Positions 18,181-27,150 are shown, counted from the first letter of the stretch. The stretch: DNA of 64,000 nucleotides from Sinorhizobium sp. B11 (GCA_039725955.1 CP091033.1:1364001-1428000), one strand, 5' to 3'. A program made the numbers and translations. The notes: generated from the letters alone by a model not told the origin.

Positions 18181-18956
18181 CCGGGCTTCTGACGGTAAAT
18201 GCACTTGCCAAGGCTTACTCCAGTTCCGGACGGCAGGTTGCGGCTCTCGACGCTGTTTCGCTGACAATCGCAGCCGGCGAAACCCTGGGGCTGGTTGGAG
18301 CATCCGGCAGTGGAAAATCGACCCTGTCGCGCGTCCTTCTGCGCCTGCTGGAACCTGATTCCGGCTCTATCAGCTTCGAGGGACAGGACTGGCTTGCGCT
18401 GCGCGGAGCCGAGCTGCGACGCAGGCGTGCGCGCATGCAAATGGTGTTTCAGGATCCACTCGCAGCCTTCAACCCATTGGCCTCCGTCGCCTCCGTTCTC
18501 GACGATCCGCTGCGGATCCACGCCATTGCGGACAGGAAGCAACGGCCGGCGGAAATCACTGCCCTGCTGGAACGCGTCGGCCTGCCCGCAACCCTCGCTC
18601 CCCGCCCGGTTCGCACGCTGTCGGGCGGCCAACGACAGCGCGTTGCTATTGCCCGCGCTATCGCGACGCGGCCTTCACTGTTGGTGCTGGATGAAGCCGT
18701 TTCCGCGCTCGACGTGACGGTTCGTAGCCGCATTCTCGAATTGCTGGTCGAACTGCAGCGCGAGCATGGCCTTGCCTATCTCTTCATATCCCATGACCTT
18801 GCGGTGGTGCGCGCGATCTCGCATCGGATCGCGGTCATGGATTCCGGCCGGATCGTCGAGGAAGGGCTGGCGGCAGATGTCGTCAATGCGCCGCGATCCG
18901 AAGCGGCGCGCCGGCTCGTTGCGGCGGTGCCACGCCTTGTAACCGAACCCGTTTGA
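18177..18956 (+). CDS. peptide-type ABC importer ATP-binding protein (DppF-like)
   Basis: 259 residues with Walker A GASGSGKST near 42, QMVFQDPLAAFNPLASV, LSGGQRQRVAIARAIATRP and LLVLDEAVSALDVTV. It forms the second nucleotide-binding subunit with the protein at 17398. Like its partner it lacks most of the usual C-terminal extension. The aminotransferase start codon lies 11 bases downstream of its stop, with the ribosome-binding site directly after the stop. Confidence 0.88.
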   Translation: MTGLLTVNALAKAYSSSGRQVAALDAVSLTIAAGETLGLVGASGSGKSTLSRVLLRLLEPDSGSISFEGQDWLALRGAELRRRRARMQMVFQDPLAAFNPLASVASVLDDPLRIHAIADRKQRPAEITALLERVGLPATLAPRPVRTLSGGQRQRVAIARAIATRPSLLVLDEAVSALDVTVRSRILELLVELQREHGLAYLFISHDLAVVRAISHRIAVMDSGRIVEEGLAADVVNAPRSEAARRLVAAVPRLVTEPV

Positions 18957-18967
18957 TGGAGCTGCGC

Positions 18968-20062
18968 ATGACCGAAGTCGCCTGGAACCCGCTCTATGGT
19001 GCGCCGGTCTATCCGGCTGAACGCTACGCCGCCCTCACTCGCCGCATCGGCGGGATCCTGAAGACGAACAACGACGTCCTGCTGGTGCAGGCCGAGGCCG
19101 TGGTCGCGCTCGAAGCCGTTGCGACCAGCCTTGCCAGACCTGGCCTCTCTGTACTCAACATCGTCACCAGCCCTTATGGCAACTGGTTTGGACAATGGCT
19201 GCGACGGGGCGGCACTCACGTCGTCGATATCGTCGCTCGCCCCGGCCTGCCGATCGAGCTCGACGCGATCACAGTCGCGCTCGATATCAACCCCAATGTC
19301 AGCGTAATGGCGCTTGTCCACGCAGAATCGGCAAGCGGCATCCTCAATCCATTGCCGGAGATCATCGCTCTCGCAAAGGCGCGAAGCATTGTAACTATAG
19401 TCGATGCGGTTGCCTCCGTCGGCGGTCACTCGCTCGATGTCGATGCGTTGGGTATCGATATCGCCGTGATCGGTCCACAGAAAGCACTGGGCGGGCCGGC
19501 AGGCGTTTCCGCGCTGTCGGTCAGCCGGCATGCCTGGGAACTGATGCTTCATGACGGCGCACCGCGGGATTCCATCCTGTCGCTGGCCGACCTGAAGGCC
19601 TGGGTGGATGCCGGCCGTGGCGTGCTGCCGGGAACGCCGGCGCCGTTGGAATTCTTCGCGCTGGAAGCCTCCCTCGACCAGGTCGAGGCCGAAGGGCTGG
19701 CGCAGATCATTGCCCGCCATGAGAAAGCCGCTTCGGCGAGCCGAGCCGGCCTGACAGCGCTGGGCACGAGCCTTTGGGTGCCGGCCGGACAGGGTTCGAA
19801 CCTCGTGACGACGGTCTCGCTGCCGTCAGAACTTGGATCTGCGTCTGTGATCGCCTTTGCCGCAGGATTAGGCGTCGAACTGACGCCCGGTGTCGGCACG
19901 GGCTTGTCTCACCTCATGCGTATCAACCACACAGGCGCGCGGGCAAGCTTCCCGACCGTGCTTGCAAATGTCGTGGCTTATGGCGCTGCACTTCGGCAGG
20001 CTGGGTTCCCGGCGAATATCGGCGCGGCTTCGGAAGCTGTCACGAAGAGCTATTGCGGCTGA
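18968..20062 (+). CDS. class-V PLP aminotransferase-like protein (alanine/serine-glyoxylate type)
   Basis: 364 residues from the ATG at 18968, which has GGAG at 18958-18961 six bases upstream; the ATG at 18956 and TTG at 18953 are less well placed. It has the fold-type I, class-V layout: the PLP-binding aspartate in TIVDAVASVGG, the Schiff-base lysine K172 in GPQKALGGPAG, and a C-terminal domain with MRINHTG. Relatives include serine/alanine-glyoxylate aminotransferase and 2-aminoethylphosphonate transaminase. Tight linkage to a peptide-type importer suggests that it acts on the imported amine. Cysteine-desulfurase activity is not indicated by the motifs. Substrate unresolved. Confidence 0.8.
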   Translation: MTEVAWNPLYGAPVYPAERYAALTRRIGGILKTNNDVLLVQAEAVVALEAVATSLARPGLSVLNIVTSPYGNWFGQWLRRGGTHVVDIVARPGLPIELDAITVALDINPNVSVMALVHAESASGILNPLPEIIALAKARSIVTIVDAVASVGGHSLDVDALGIDIAVIGPQKALGGPAGVSALSVSRHAWELMLHDGAPRDSILSLADLKAWVDAGRGVLPGTPAPLEFFALEASLDQVEAEGLAQIIARHEKAASASRAGLTALGTSLWVPAGQGSNLVTTVSLPSELGSASVIAFAAGLGVELTPGVGTGLSHLMRINHTGARASFPTVLANVVAYGAALRQAGFPANIGAASEAVTKSYCG

Positions 20063-20069
20063 TTGCTCC

Positions 20070-20237
20070 TCAGTACCAGGAGTTCGGCGTTGGCTGCCAG
20101 AAGAACAGTTCTTCCTCCCGCAGGCTACGCAGACGGCTTTCGGCATCCGCTCCCGCAGCGCGGCCAGGAGTTTCGGGCGCCACGTGGTCACGGCCCCGGA
20201 AAAGCTTCGCTAGGAAAGTTTTGAATGCCGCAAACAT
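20070..20237 (-). CDS. small uncharacterised protein, 55 residues
   Basis: A short frame from ATG at 20237 to TGA at 20070. An almost perfect ribosome-binding site, AGGAGGTGA, stands with AGGAGG six bases from the ATG. The protein starts MFAAFKTFLAKLFRGRD, has a charged middle (ESRLRSLREEE) and ends FFWQPTPNSWY. The N-terminus is basic and amphipathic; there is no obvious transmembrane segment or metal motif. It is convergent with the aminotransferase gene. I do not recognise the family. The ribosome-binding site is the main evidence that it is real. Confidence 0.6.
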   Translation of the reverse strand: MFAAFKTFLAKLFRGRDHVAPETPGRAAGADAESRLRSLREEELFFWQPTPNSWY

Positions 20238-20305
20238 ACGTCACCTCCTGGAAAACCGAGCCTGGATTCTCGCACGTATCGCCGGCGCAGAAAATATTGT
20301 CTACA

Positions 20306-20323
20306 AAATTAGTATTCTAATTT
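20306..20323. promoter_or_regulatory. inverted repeat upstream of the small gene and the GDPD gene
   Basis: AAATTAG-TATT-CTAATTT, perfect 7-base arms around a 4-base spacer, in an otherwise GC-rich 258-base gap between the leftward small gene and the rightward phosphodiesterase gene. Its position fits a promoter/operator for either gene. No terminator-like T run follows. Confidence 0.4.
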
Positions 20324-20495
20324 GCGCTGTTACGCTGCATGCGGACACCATCGGAAGACCGACTCACGAAAAAGACCATGTTCGGTGCAAGAGAAGCGAC
20401 TGCCGGGAGATCGGGCTTAATCTGCCGCAGGCCCTTGAGAATCGGATCTTTCCGATGCACGAAGAGGCAGAAACGAACAGGCCGAGGATGATGGA

Positions 20496-21350
20496 ATGGC
20501 AGACGCACGCGGGCTTCAGATAGTGTTCGAGAACCATGTGACCCTGCTGAAATGGCACCGGCTGCGCCGGCGCATGGCCGATCCGTTGTTTTCGGCAGAA
20601 GTGATGGCAGACGGCTTCAAGGCCGGCGCCTCGATGGAGCTTGATCTGAGGGTGCGCGCCGATGGCGGTTTCGTCGTGCTGCATGACAGGGAGCTGGAAG
20701 GCGAGACTTCGGGGCACGGCATCATTGCGCAAAAGAGCCTTACCGATCTACGCGATCTGCGCATGAAGGACGGCAATCGTCCGATCCTCACCAGCGAGGA
20801 TCTGGCTGCCATGCTGCAATCGGCCCATCCGGACGCATTGCTGCAGTTCGACATGAAGGACGATTACGAGGTGATCGGCGAAAAGGGCATCGCCCATCTT
20901 GCTGAAAACCTGCAGCAGATATCCGCCTCCGTTATCGTCAGTGCCGGAAGCCTGGAGCTGATGCTGGCCGTCAAGGAGAAGCTGCCGCATCTGCGCCGCG
21001 GGATCGATCCCACCGACAAGCTCGGCAATATCTACAAGGCCGAAGGCTGGAAAGCGGTCGAAAAGGAATTGCTCGCCGACCTGCGTGGGCCAACGGAGCC
21101 AGAGACAATCTACCTCTACTGGCCGATACTGCTCGATGCGGCAGAGGCTGGCCTCGATATGATCGCGCTCTGCCACGACGAGGGCAAGCGGGTCGACGCA
21201 TGGACCTTCACGCTGAAGGATCCCGACGGCGGCTTCAGCGATACGGAATGGACGAAGTTCTCGGCCCTGGTCGCCTTGAAGCCGGATCAGATCACCACGG
21301 ACGAAGCTCAGGCGACCGAACGGGCGTGGTTGAAGCGCATGGCGGGCTAG
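20496..21350 (+). CDS. glycerophosphodiester phosphodiesterase-family protein
   Basis: 284 residues, GDPD TIM-barrel. Conserved positions visible: HR in KWHRLRRR near residue 21, the metal-binding ELD in SMELDLRVRADGGFVVLHDR and FDMKDDY in the middle. The usual ENT triplet after HR is not conserved, so it belongs to a divergent GDPD subgroup. Such enzymes hydrolyse glycerophosphodiesters or related sugar phosphodiesters. It converges on the phosphatase gene with a four-base overlap of the 3' ends, and it is encoded opposite to the importer operon that holds the second GDPD (23153). GAGG precedes the ATG. Confidence 0.82.
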   Translation: MADARGLQIVFENHVTLLKWHRLRRRMADPLFSAEVMADGFKAGASMELDLRVRADGGFVVLHDRELEGETSGHGIIAQKSLTDLRDLRMKDGNRPILTSEDLAAMLQSAHPDALLQFDMKDDYEVIGEKGIAHLAENLQQISASVIVSAGSLELMLAVKEKLPHLRRGIDPTDKLGNIYKAEGWKAVEKELLADLRGPTEPETIYLYWPILLDAAEAGLDMIALCHDEGKRVDAWTFTLKDPDGGFSDTEWTKFSALVALKPDQITTDEAQATERAWLKRMAG

Positions 21351-22162
21351 AGAGCCAGACCTTCGAACTCGACGAGGAAGGCGAATTCTTCTGCCAGTCC
21401 AGGCGAATGGGCGATAACAGGACCGCCGTCCTCCAGCAGCATGGCGACAGGCGGAATGGCGACCTTCGCACCGGCCTCCGCGGCGATCAGCGCGCCGGCC
21501 AGCATGTCCCAGGCATTCAGATGCCGTTCGTAGAAGAGGTCGGAAACACCTTCCGCCACGCGTACGAGATCGACTGCCGCCGCACCCATGCGGCGATAAT
21601 CCATTCCACGTTCGTAGAGCCGCTTGGAAAGCGCCGCATAGTCATCGAAGCTCGTCTTGCGCGAATGGCCGAGCACAACAATCGCATTGGCGGGATCGGT
21701 CGTCGGAGCGGCGTGGATCGGCTGGCCTTCCTTGAGGGCGCCGCGGCCGCGGATCGCGGAGAAAACCTGGTCGTTGGCCGCGTCGTAGACCACGCCGATC
21801 TCTACCTTGCCACCAACAACGAAGGCGATTGAGACGCCCCAATGGCGGAAACCACGGATATAGTTGGTGGTGCCGTCGATGGGATCGACGACCCAGGTGC
21901 CGGCAGAGCCGGATTTGCCGCCGCTTTCCTCGCCCATGAATGTGTCATCGGGAAAGCGCGCCAGCAGCCCTTCGCGGATAGCCTGTTCTGCCTGCCTGTC
22001 TGCGACGGTGACGAAATCCTGCAAGCCCTTGTTTTCGACATGCAACGCGCCCGGGTTTCCTTCACGCCTGAAGCGCGCAGCCTCGCGTCCAACCTTGCGG
22101 GCCACGTCGATTGCGACCTCCGCCCGCGCGGTCAGAGCGGAGGTATCGAATGCGGATTTCAT
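21347..22162 (-). CDS. inositol monophosphatase-family phosphatase
   Basis: 271 residues from the ATG at 22162; upstream codons of the open frame lie in the regulator gene. Metal-binding motifs are all present: GEESGG, DPIDGTTNYIRG and the late NAWDMLAG. Members hydrolyse inositol phosphates, sugar phosphates or PAP. The start overlaps the LacI stop by four bases and AAGGA precedes it, so it is the last gene of the importer operon. Beside two GDPD-type enzymes it would remove phosphate from the product of phosphodiester cleavage. This resembles the AccF/AccG pair of agrocinopine catabolism in Ti plasmids. The substrate is inferred. Confidence 0.88.
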   Translation of the reverse strand: MKSAFDTSALTARAEVAIDVARKVGREAARFRREGNPGALHVENKGLQDFVTVADRQAEQAIREGLLARFPDDTFMGEESGGKSGSAGTWVVDPIDGTTNYIRGFRHWGVSIAFVVGGKVEIGVVYDAANDQVFSAIRGRGALKEGQPIHAAPTTDPANAIVVLGHSRKTSFDDYAALSKRLYERGMDYRRMGAAAVDLVRVAEGVSDLFYERHLNAWDMLAGALIAAEAGAKVAIPPVAMLLEDGGPVIAHSPGLAEEFAFLVEFEGLAL

Positions 22163-23169
22163 CAAGCAGTCCTTCTTTTGATCAGCGTCACGGGGGTAAA
22201 TTCGACGCGGGCGGTCATATCCGGTTCGGCCATCCTGCTCATCAGCAGATCGACGGTCTGTTCGGCCTGCAAATCGCACGGCTGGCGGATGGTCGTAAGG
22301 TCATAGGCCGACCAGCCGGCCTGCGGAATGTCATCGTGGCCGACGATGCGGAACGGCGGCTGGTCCTCACGACCAAGCCCCTTCATGACGCTATCGATCA
22401 CGCCGCAGGCCATATAGTCGTTGGCGCAGAACAGGCCGTCGATACCGAGCGACAGAAGGTCGGCGGCTGCGTCATAGCCACTCCGATAATCGTTGATTTT
22501 CAATTCGATCATACGCGGCTCGAGGCCAGCCTGCCGACAGGTGGTCATGAAGGCTTCACTGCGCCGTCGCGCCGTATAGGAGATAGCGGGTGCGGCCATG
22601 ACCGCCGGCGCCCTGACGCCGCTTTCCAGCAAATGCGTCGCGGCAAGGTGGCCAGCCATCCGGTCATCGGAGATGATGCGGTCGACGAACGGGATATCGT
22701 CGCCCTTGTTGATAAGGACGATCGGCACACCTTCGGCGGCACATTGCTCGCAAATCTCCGTCGGCGGCGCATCCGACGTGACGATAACGCCTGAGACTGC
22801 ATAATGCAGAAGCTGGCCGATGACCGTTGAGGTGTCTGCTTCCTTCGACGTCGGCAACAGGATCGGGCGGAAATTGCGGGCGATCAATACACGCGCCAGA
22901 TGCTCGATCTGCATCGTGCGGAACGGATTGTCGAGGCCTGCGGCAACGAGACCAACGAGATCGGAGCGCTTGTTGGTAAGGCTGCGGGCAAGATAATTTA
23001 CCCGATAGCCGAGTTCCTTGGCCGCCTGATAGACCTTCTCGCGAGTCTTCGGCGAAACGCTTGCGTCCGGCGTGAAGGCGCGCGAAACGGCAGCGCGTGA
23101 GACGCCTGCCACACGCGCCACATCGAAGGACGTGACCTTTCTCGGTCCCTTGTTATCCCTGTCGGCCAT
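22162..23169 (-). CDS. LacI-family transcriptional regulator
   Basis: 335 residues from the ATG at 23169 (AGGG nine bases upstream; 23178 is an alternative). The N-terminal helix-turn-helix reads VTSFDVARVAGVSRAAVSRA, followed by the hinge VNYLARSLTNKRSDLVGLV and a ligand-binding domain of the periplasmic-binding type. It overlaps the GDPD gene upstream and the phosphatase gene downstream, so it is transcribed in the operon it probably represses. A LacI-type palindrome lies at 28680-28695 before the first gene. The inducer is probably the imported phosphodiester or its product. Confidence 0.9.
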   Translation of the reverse strand: MADRDNKGPRKVTSFDVARVAGVSRAAVSRAFTPDASVSPKTREKVYQAAKELGYRVNYLARSLTNKRSDLVGLVAAGLDNPFRTMQIEHLARVLIARNFRPILLPTSKEADTSTVIGQLLHYAVSGVIVTSDAPPTEICEQCAAEGVPIVLINKGDDIPFVDRIISDDRMAGHLAATHLLESGVRAPAVMAAPAISYTARRRSEAFMTTCRQAGLEPRMIELKINDYRSGYDAAADLLSLGIDGLFCANDYMACGVIDSVMKGLGREDQPPFRIVGHDDIPQAGWSAYDLTTIRQPCDLQAEQTVDLLMSRMAEPDMTARVEFTPVTLIKRRTA

Positions 23170-23926
23170 GCTTCTCATCCCTGGCGGCCGGGCGCATCAG
23201 ATCTGGCAGATCCGTACAGATGCCGAGCACCGGAAGCTTCATGATGTCCGCCAGGATGGCCGGCCGCTCCTCGTGCCAGAGCACGATCTCGCGGCCTTCG
23301 CCGAAGGCTCTCTGCGTCAGCTCATCGGTAACCAGGTCCTGCGGCCGATCGCCAGCCCTTTCCCAGCAGAGGTGCAGAATATCTGCGCCTGCCTCGTCGC
23401 CAGCCGCATGCGGATCATGGCCGACGCGGATCAGGACAGAGAGAGGATAGTCGCAGCCGGCATCGCGGAGTTCGCGCACCTGTGCGGCGTCGAAGGAACC
23501 GAGACAGGCGAAACGCTGGTTCTTTTCCCTAAGATGCTTCCAGCACAAAGGTCCCGTGCCCGGCGCCTTGAGCTCGATGTAAAGGCCGGTATTGGTCCGC
23601 CGACCGAGGGCCGCGACCGCCTCGAAAGTCGGAACGTTGACACCTTCGAGGATGGCAAGCTCGACAGCCGTCATCTCCGAAATGCGCCTGTCGATGCCGA
23701 AGACACGTTCGAGGTGATCGTCGTGACAGACCACGACCACGCCATCCTTGGTGAGCTGGGTATCGAGCTCCCACATTTCCGCGCCGAGTTCGGCGGCACG
23801 CTGGAAGGCTTCCAGTGTATTTTCCCGCTCATGGCCGCTGGCACCGCGATGGCCGATACAGAACGGCAGGCTTCCCTTGTTTGACGGCCAGCCATAGCGC
23901 TCGAAGAAAGACGAGAAATCACGCAT
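23153..23926 (-). CDS. glycerophosphodiester phosphodiesterase (UgpQ-like)
   Basis: 257 residues, canonical GDPD: CIGHRGASGHERENTLEAF at 26-44, WELDTQLTKDGVVVVCHDDH, and the central YIELKAPG, so all catalytic and metal-binding residues are present. It is cytoplasmic, with no signal peptide. The start has GGAGG 10 bases upstream, overlapping the stop of the ATPase gene. As in E. coli ugpQ, it is encoded in the operon of a Ugp/Mal-type importer. It probably cleaves an incoming glycerophosphodiester such as glycerophosphoinositol; that choice is inference from the phosphatase next to it. Confidence 0.9.
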   Translation of the reverse strand: MRDFSSFFERYGWPSNKGSLPFCIGHRGASGHERENTLEAFQRAAELGAEMWELDTQLTKDGVVVVCHDDHLERVFGIDRRISEMTAVELAILEGVNVPTFEAVAALGRRTNTGLYIELKAPGTGPLCWKHLREKNQRFACLGSFDAAQVRELRDAGCDYPLSVLIRVGHDPHAAGDEAGADILHLCWERAGDRPQDLVTDELTQRAFGEGREIVLWHEERPAILADIMKLPVLGICTDLPDLMRPAARDEKHGRQG

Positions 23927-23929
23927 CGC

Positions 23930-24979
23930 TCAAAGCCTCCGGCCTTCCTCGTCGAAAACGAAAACGCCTCGGCTATCGATTGCCCATTTCACCTCATCGC
24001 CGACAGTGATGTCGTTGCGAACAGGCTGAATGGAACGTAGCAGCGAACCGCCGGCAAGCCGGACGTCGTAGAGGTTCTCGCGACCCTGCGTTTCGGCGAA
24101 AGTGACCTTACCTGGAACGGCGACATCACCGGCCGGGCTGAAATGTTCGGGGCGCACGCCGAGCGTCAGCTTGGTGCCCTCCGCAGCCTTGACCGATACC
24201 GGAACGCGGATTTCGCTCTCCGGCATGGCGAAAGCGCCGTCCTTCATGACGCCGCGCAGGAAGGTGATCGGCGGATTGCCGAGGAAGCCGGCGACAAAGG
24301 AGGTGCGCGGGTCGTGATACATTTCGGAGGGTGTGGCGATCTGCACGATCTCGCCTTCCTTCATGATCGCGATGCGGTCGCACATGCTCATCGCTTCCAC
24401 CTGATCGTGGGTCACGAGAACGGCGGTGATACCGGTCTCGCGCTGGATGCGGCGGATTTCCGAGCGCATTTCGAGGCGAAGCTTCGCGTCGAGATTGGCA
24501 AGAGGTTCGTCGAGCAGTAGGACATCCGGCTTGCGGATGAGCGCACGGGCGAGCGCCACACGCTGCTGCTGGCCGCCGGAAAGCTGTGCCGGCCGGCGCC
24601 CCATCAGATTGCCGATCTGCACGAGGCCGGAAATGCGTTCGACCTCCTTGCTGATCTCAGATCCGTTGACACCCTTGACCTTCAAGGGAAAGCCGATGTT
24701 CTCGGCAACCGTCATATGCGGATAGAGCGCATAGGACTGGAAGACGACGCCGACATTGCGCATCTGACTCGGCAGGTTGGTGACGTCACGATCGCCGAAG
24801 AGAATACGACCGCCAGTCGGGCGATGGATGCCGCAGATGGCAAAAAGCGTCGTCGACTTGCCGCAGCCCGAGGGTCCGAGCAGCGCCAGCATTTCGCCGC
24901 TGCCGACTTGGAGCGTCATGTTCTCGATGACCTTGGTGGAGCCGAAGCTCTTCGAAAAATTGTCGAGGAGGATACGCAT
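23930..24979 (-). CDS. ABC importer ATP-binding protein (UgpC/MalK type)
   Basis: 349 residues with Walker A GPSGCGKST near residue 34, LSGGQQQRVALARALIRKP, LLLDEPLANLDAKLR and the C-terminal OB/TOBE regulatory domain (LTLGVRPEHFSPAGD). It drives the importer with the permeases at 24979 and 25825 and the binding protein at 27198. The ATG overlaps the stop of the preceding permease. Within the family, UgpC, MalK and SmoK cannot be separated from sequence alone. Confidence 0.92.
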   Translation of the reverse strand: MRILLDNFSKSFGSTKVIENMTLQVGSGEMLALLGPSGCGKSTTLFAICGIHRPTGGRILFGDRDVTNLPSQMRNVGVVFQSYALYPHMTVAENIGFPLKVKGVNGSEISKEVERISGLVQIGNLMGRRPAQLSGGQQQRVALARALIRKPDVLLLDEPLANLDAKLRLEMRSEIRRIQRETGITAVLVTHDQVEAMSMCDRIAIMKEGEIVQIATPSEMYHDPRTSFVAGFLGNPPITFLRGVMKDGAFAMPESEIRVPVSVKAAEGTKLTLGVRPEHFSPAGDVAVPGKVTFAETQGRENLYDVRLAGGSLLRSIQPVRNDITVGDEVKWAIDSRGVFVFDEEGRRL

Positions 24980-25821
24980 CAGCCTTTGCTCCCGCCGCCG
25001 TAGATGTTCATGAGATATTTGTGGAAGAGTGCGTAGGCGATCAGAACCGGGATGACGTAGAAGACGCCGACCGCCTTGAACATGTTGAAATCATAATTGT
25101 TATCGTCACCGAGGAAGCCGGCGAGATAGACCGAGAGCACCTGCACCTGATTGCCCGGGGCGAGGACCTGCGGCAGGATGAATTCGCCCCAGCCCGACAG
25201 GAACGAGAAGAGGCCGAGCGCCATGATACCCGGGCCGACCTGCGGCAGAACGAGGCTGCGCCAGACACGGAAGCGCGAAGCGCCGTCGACGACGCCAGCC
25301 ATCTCGATTTCCCAGGGAACGGTGTCGTAAAAGCCTTTCATCAGCCAGATGCCAAGCGGCAGGTCGATCGCCGCCTTGACCAGGATGACGCCGATCAGGG
25401 AATTATAGAGGCCGATCATCTGCAGCACGATGAAGATGGCGATGATGAGCGTCACCGACGGGAAGGCGTGCAGCACCATGACACCGGCAAGGAAGAAGCC
25501 GCGTGCAGGTACATTGAGCCGCGAGAGCACATAACCCGCCATCGACGAGACGATGACGACCACGCTGGTCGTGGAACTGGCGAAAAGCAGCGTATTGAGC
25601 GTCACGATCCAGATGTTCGGTTTGCCTTCGGTCGTCTGCCACAGGAAGCGCCAGTGCTCGATGGTGAAGCTGGAGGGTATGAGCGAGCCGGCCTCTTTCA
25701 CCGTTACCGTGTCGATGAAGAAATAGGCGTACATCAAAAGCAGCGGCAGGCTGACGACGGCGAGCACGGCAATGACCGGCCAACTGCTGAAATTCGCGGA
25801 AGGTTGCGCTTTTTCGGCCAT
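24979..25821 (-). CDS. ABC importer permease (UgpE/MalG type)
   Basis: 280 residues, six predicted helices, BPD_transp_1 domain with the EAA loop EMAGVVDGASRFRVWRSLVL and LPLGIWLMKGFYDTVPWEIE. The C-terminus is rich in glycine (NIYGGGSKG). It forms the channel together with the larger permease at 25825, which ends three bases upstream. Start at 25821 inside a compact operon. Confidence 0.92.
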   Translation of the reverse strand: MAEKAQPSANFSSWPVIAVLAVVSLPLLLMYAYFFIDTVTVKEAGSLIPSSFTIEHWRFLWQTTEGKPNIWIVTLNTLLFASSTTSVVVIVSSMAGYVLSRLNVPARGFFLAGVMVLHAFPSVTLIIAIFIVLQMIGLYNSLIGVILVKAAIDLPLGIWLMKGFYDTVPWEIEMAGVVDGASRFRVWRSLVLPQVGPGIMALGLFSFLSGWGEFILPQVLAPGNQVQVLSVYLAGFLGDDNNYDFNMFKAVGVFYVIPVLIAYALFHKYLMNIYGGGSKG

Positions 25822-25824
25822 GGA

Positions 25825-27126
25825 TTAGTCCTCGATCAGCGGCTTGGAGACAAGCGTGCCGTAGTTGAAGATGCGCAGATAGATCAGCGACAATGTCACG
25901 CCGATGACCACAAGCACGAGGGCCATGGCAGCACCGAGACCGTATTCCAGGTTGCCGGCGTAGTTGCTGAGCGCCGTATGATAGGCGGCGAGCGCCCAGA
26001 TCTCAGTCGCCCTGCCGGGTCCGCCGTTCGTCGAAAGCAGGATTTCGTTGAAGGAGGCAAGCAGCGAGAGCGTCTGGTAGCAGGTGACGAAGAGGATCGG
26101 CCAGCGCATCTGCGGCAGGATGATGTAGCGGATCTGCTGCCAGCGCGACGCGCCGTCGACCTCGCTCGCATAGAACTGGCTCTTCGGAATGGCCTTCATC
26201 GCAGAGGAGAAAACCAGCATGCCCATGGAGGCGCCGATGAAGCCGTTGATCATGACAACGAAGATCCAGGCGTTATAGGCGTTGTCGAGCAGGTAATTCT
26301 TGGGTGGGTAGCCGAAATTGCCCATCAGCGTGGAAATGAAGCCCGTGTCCCAGGCAAGCCATTTCCAGAGCATGACATAGATGACGACAGGCGTGATACG
26401 CGGCAACAGCCATACGCCGCGGAAGAAGGAAGCCGGTGCCGCCGGCATATAATGCGTCCAGATGGCAAGCAGCAGTGCATAACCAACGTTGAAGATCGTC
26501 AGCACCAGCGCGACATAGAGCACGGTGTTGAGAAGAACGCGGGCCATATCCGGCGAAGAGGCCATGCGTGAGAAATTGTCTGACGTCCAGATCCAGCCGG
26601 TATAGGTGGCCTTGGCGACAGCCTCCTTCTGCTCCGGCGTCAGCTTGAAGCCGAGCGTATCGAGGGCGGAAAAGAGCTGATCCTTGCTGTCGAAACGTGC
26701 GTTGACGACCGAGCGGTTGAACTGGTCGGAGATCTGCTTGACTTCGCGCGTCGAGGGGCGCTCGTTCAGGTCCTTGATCATGCGCTCGATCTCGCGGCGC
26801 GAAGGAAAGACCTCGTTCATATGCTTTTCCCGCAGCTCCGAGACGATGCCGGCGGAGAGATTGAGGCCTTCGAGGGCCTTGAGGCCTGCCTCGTCGATCG
26901 TGTAGCGCGGCTCGCCGAGCTGATCGGCAATATCCGGCATGGCCGATTTGAGCGTGATCAGCGAATTCGGCGCGACCTGATAGACGCCGCCGGAAATGCC
27001 GGTCGCCGTCGTCATGTTCGTCATCGAGAAGACGGCCGTCAGAACGACCGGCAGCAGGAAGAACAGAAGGATCATGATCGCTGCAGGTGTGATCATCACC
27101 AGCCCAAGCGTTCTGGACGATTTCAT
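25825..27126 (-). CDS. ABC importer permease (UgpA/MalF type) with large periplasmic insert
   Basis: 433 residues, against about 290-310 for UgpA-type permeases. After the first helix (MILLFFLLPVVLTAVFSMTN) an extra hydrophilic region of about 140 residues follows, roughly 45-185, containing LREKHMNEVFPSRREIERM and VKQISDQFNRSVVNARFDSK. The normal BPD_transp_1 core then has the EAA loop ASEVDGASRWQQIRYIILPQ. MalF has a comparable P2 loop that contacts the binding protein, so this insert may do the same. Second gene of the operon. Confidence 0.9.
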   Translation of the reverse strand: MKSSRTLGLVMITPAAIMILLFFLLPVVLTAVFSMTNMTTATGISGGVYQVAPNSLITLKSAMPDIADQLGEPRYTIDEAGLKALEGLNLSAGIVSELREKHMNEVFPSRREIERMIKDLNERPSTREVKQISDQFNRSVVNARFDSKDQLFSALDTLGFKLTPEQKEAVAKATYTGWIWTSDNFSRMASSPDMARVLLNTVLYVALVLTIFNVGYALLLAIWTHYMPAAPASFFRGVWLLPRITPVVIYVMLWKWLAWDTGFISTLMGNFGYPPKNYLLDNAYNAWIFVVMINGFIGASMGMLVFSSAMKAIPKSQFYASEVDGASRWQQIRYIILPQMRWPILFVTCYQTLSLLASFNEILLSTNGGPGRATEIWALAAYHTALSNYAGNLEYGLGAAMALVLVVIGVTLSLIYLRIFNYGTLVSKPLIED

Positions 27127-27150
27127 GGAAGTCCCCTCATGGACGACGCT

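Noticed and set aside
25021..26571. 516-codon + strand open frame over the permease genes
   Set aside because: The translation is an extremely Arg/Asp/His-rich antisense shadow of two well-defined membrane proteins.
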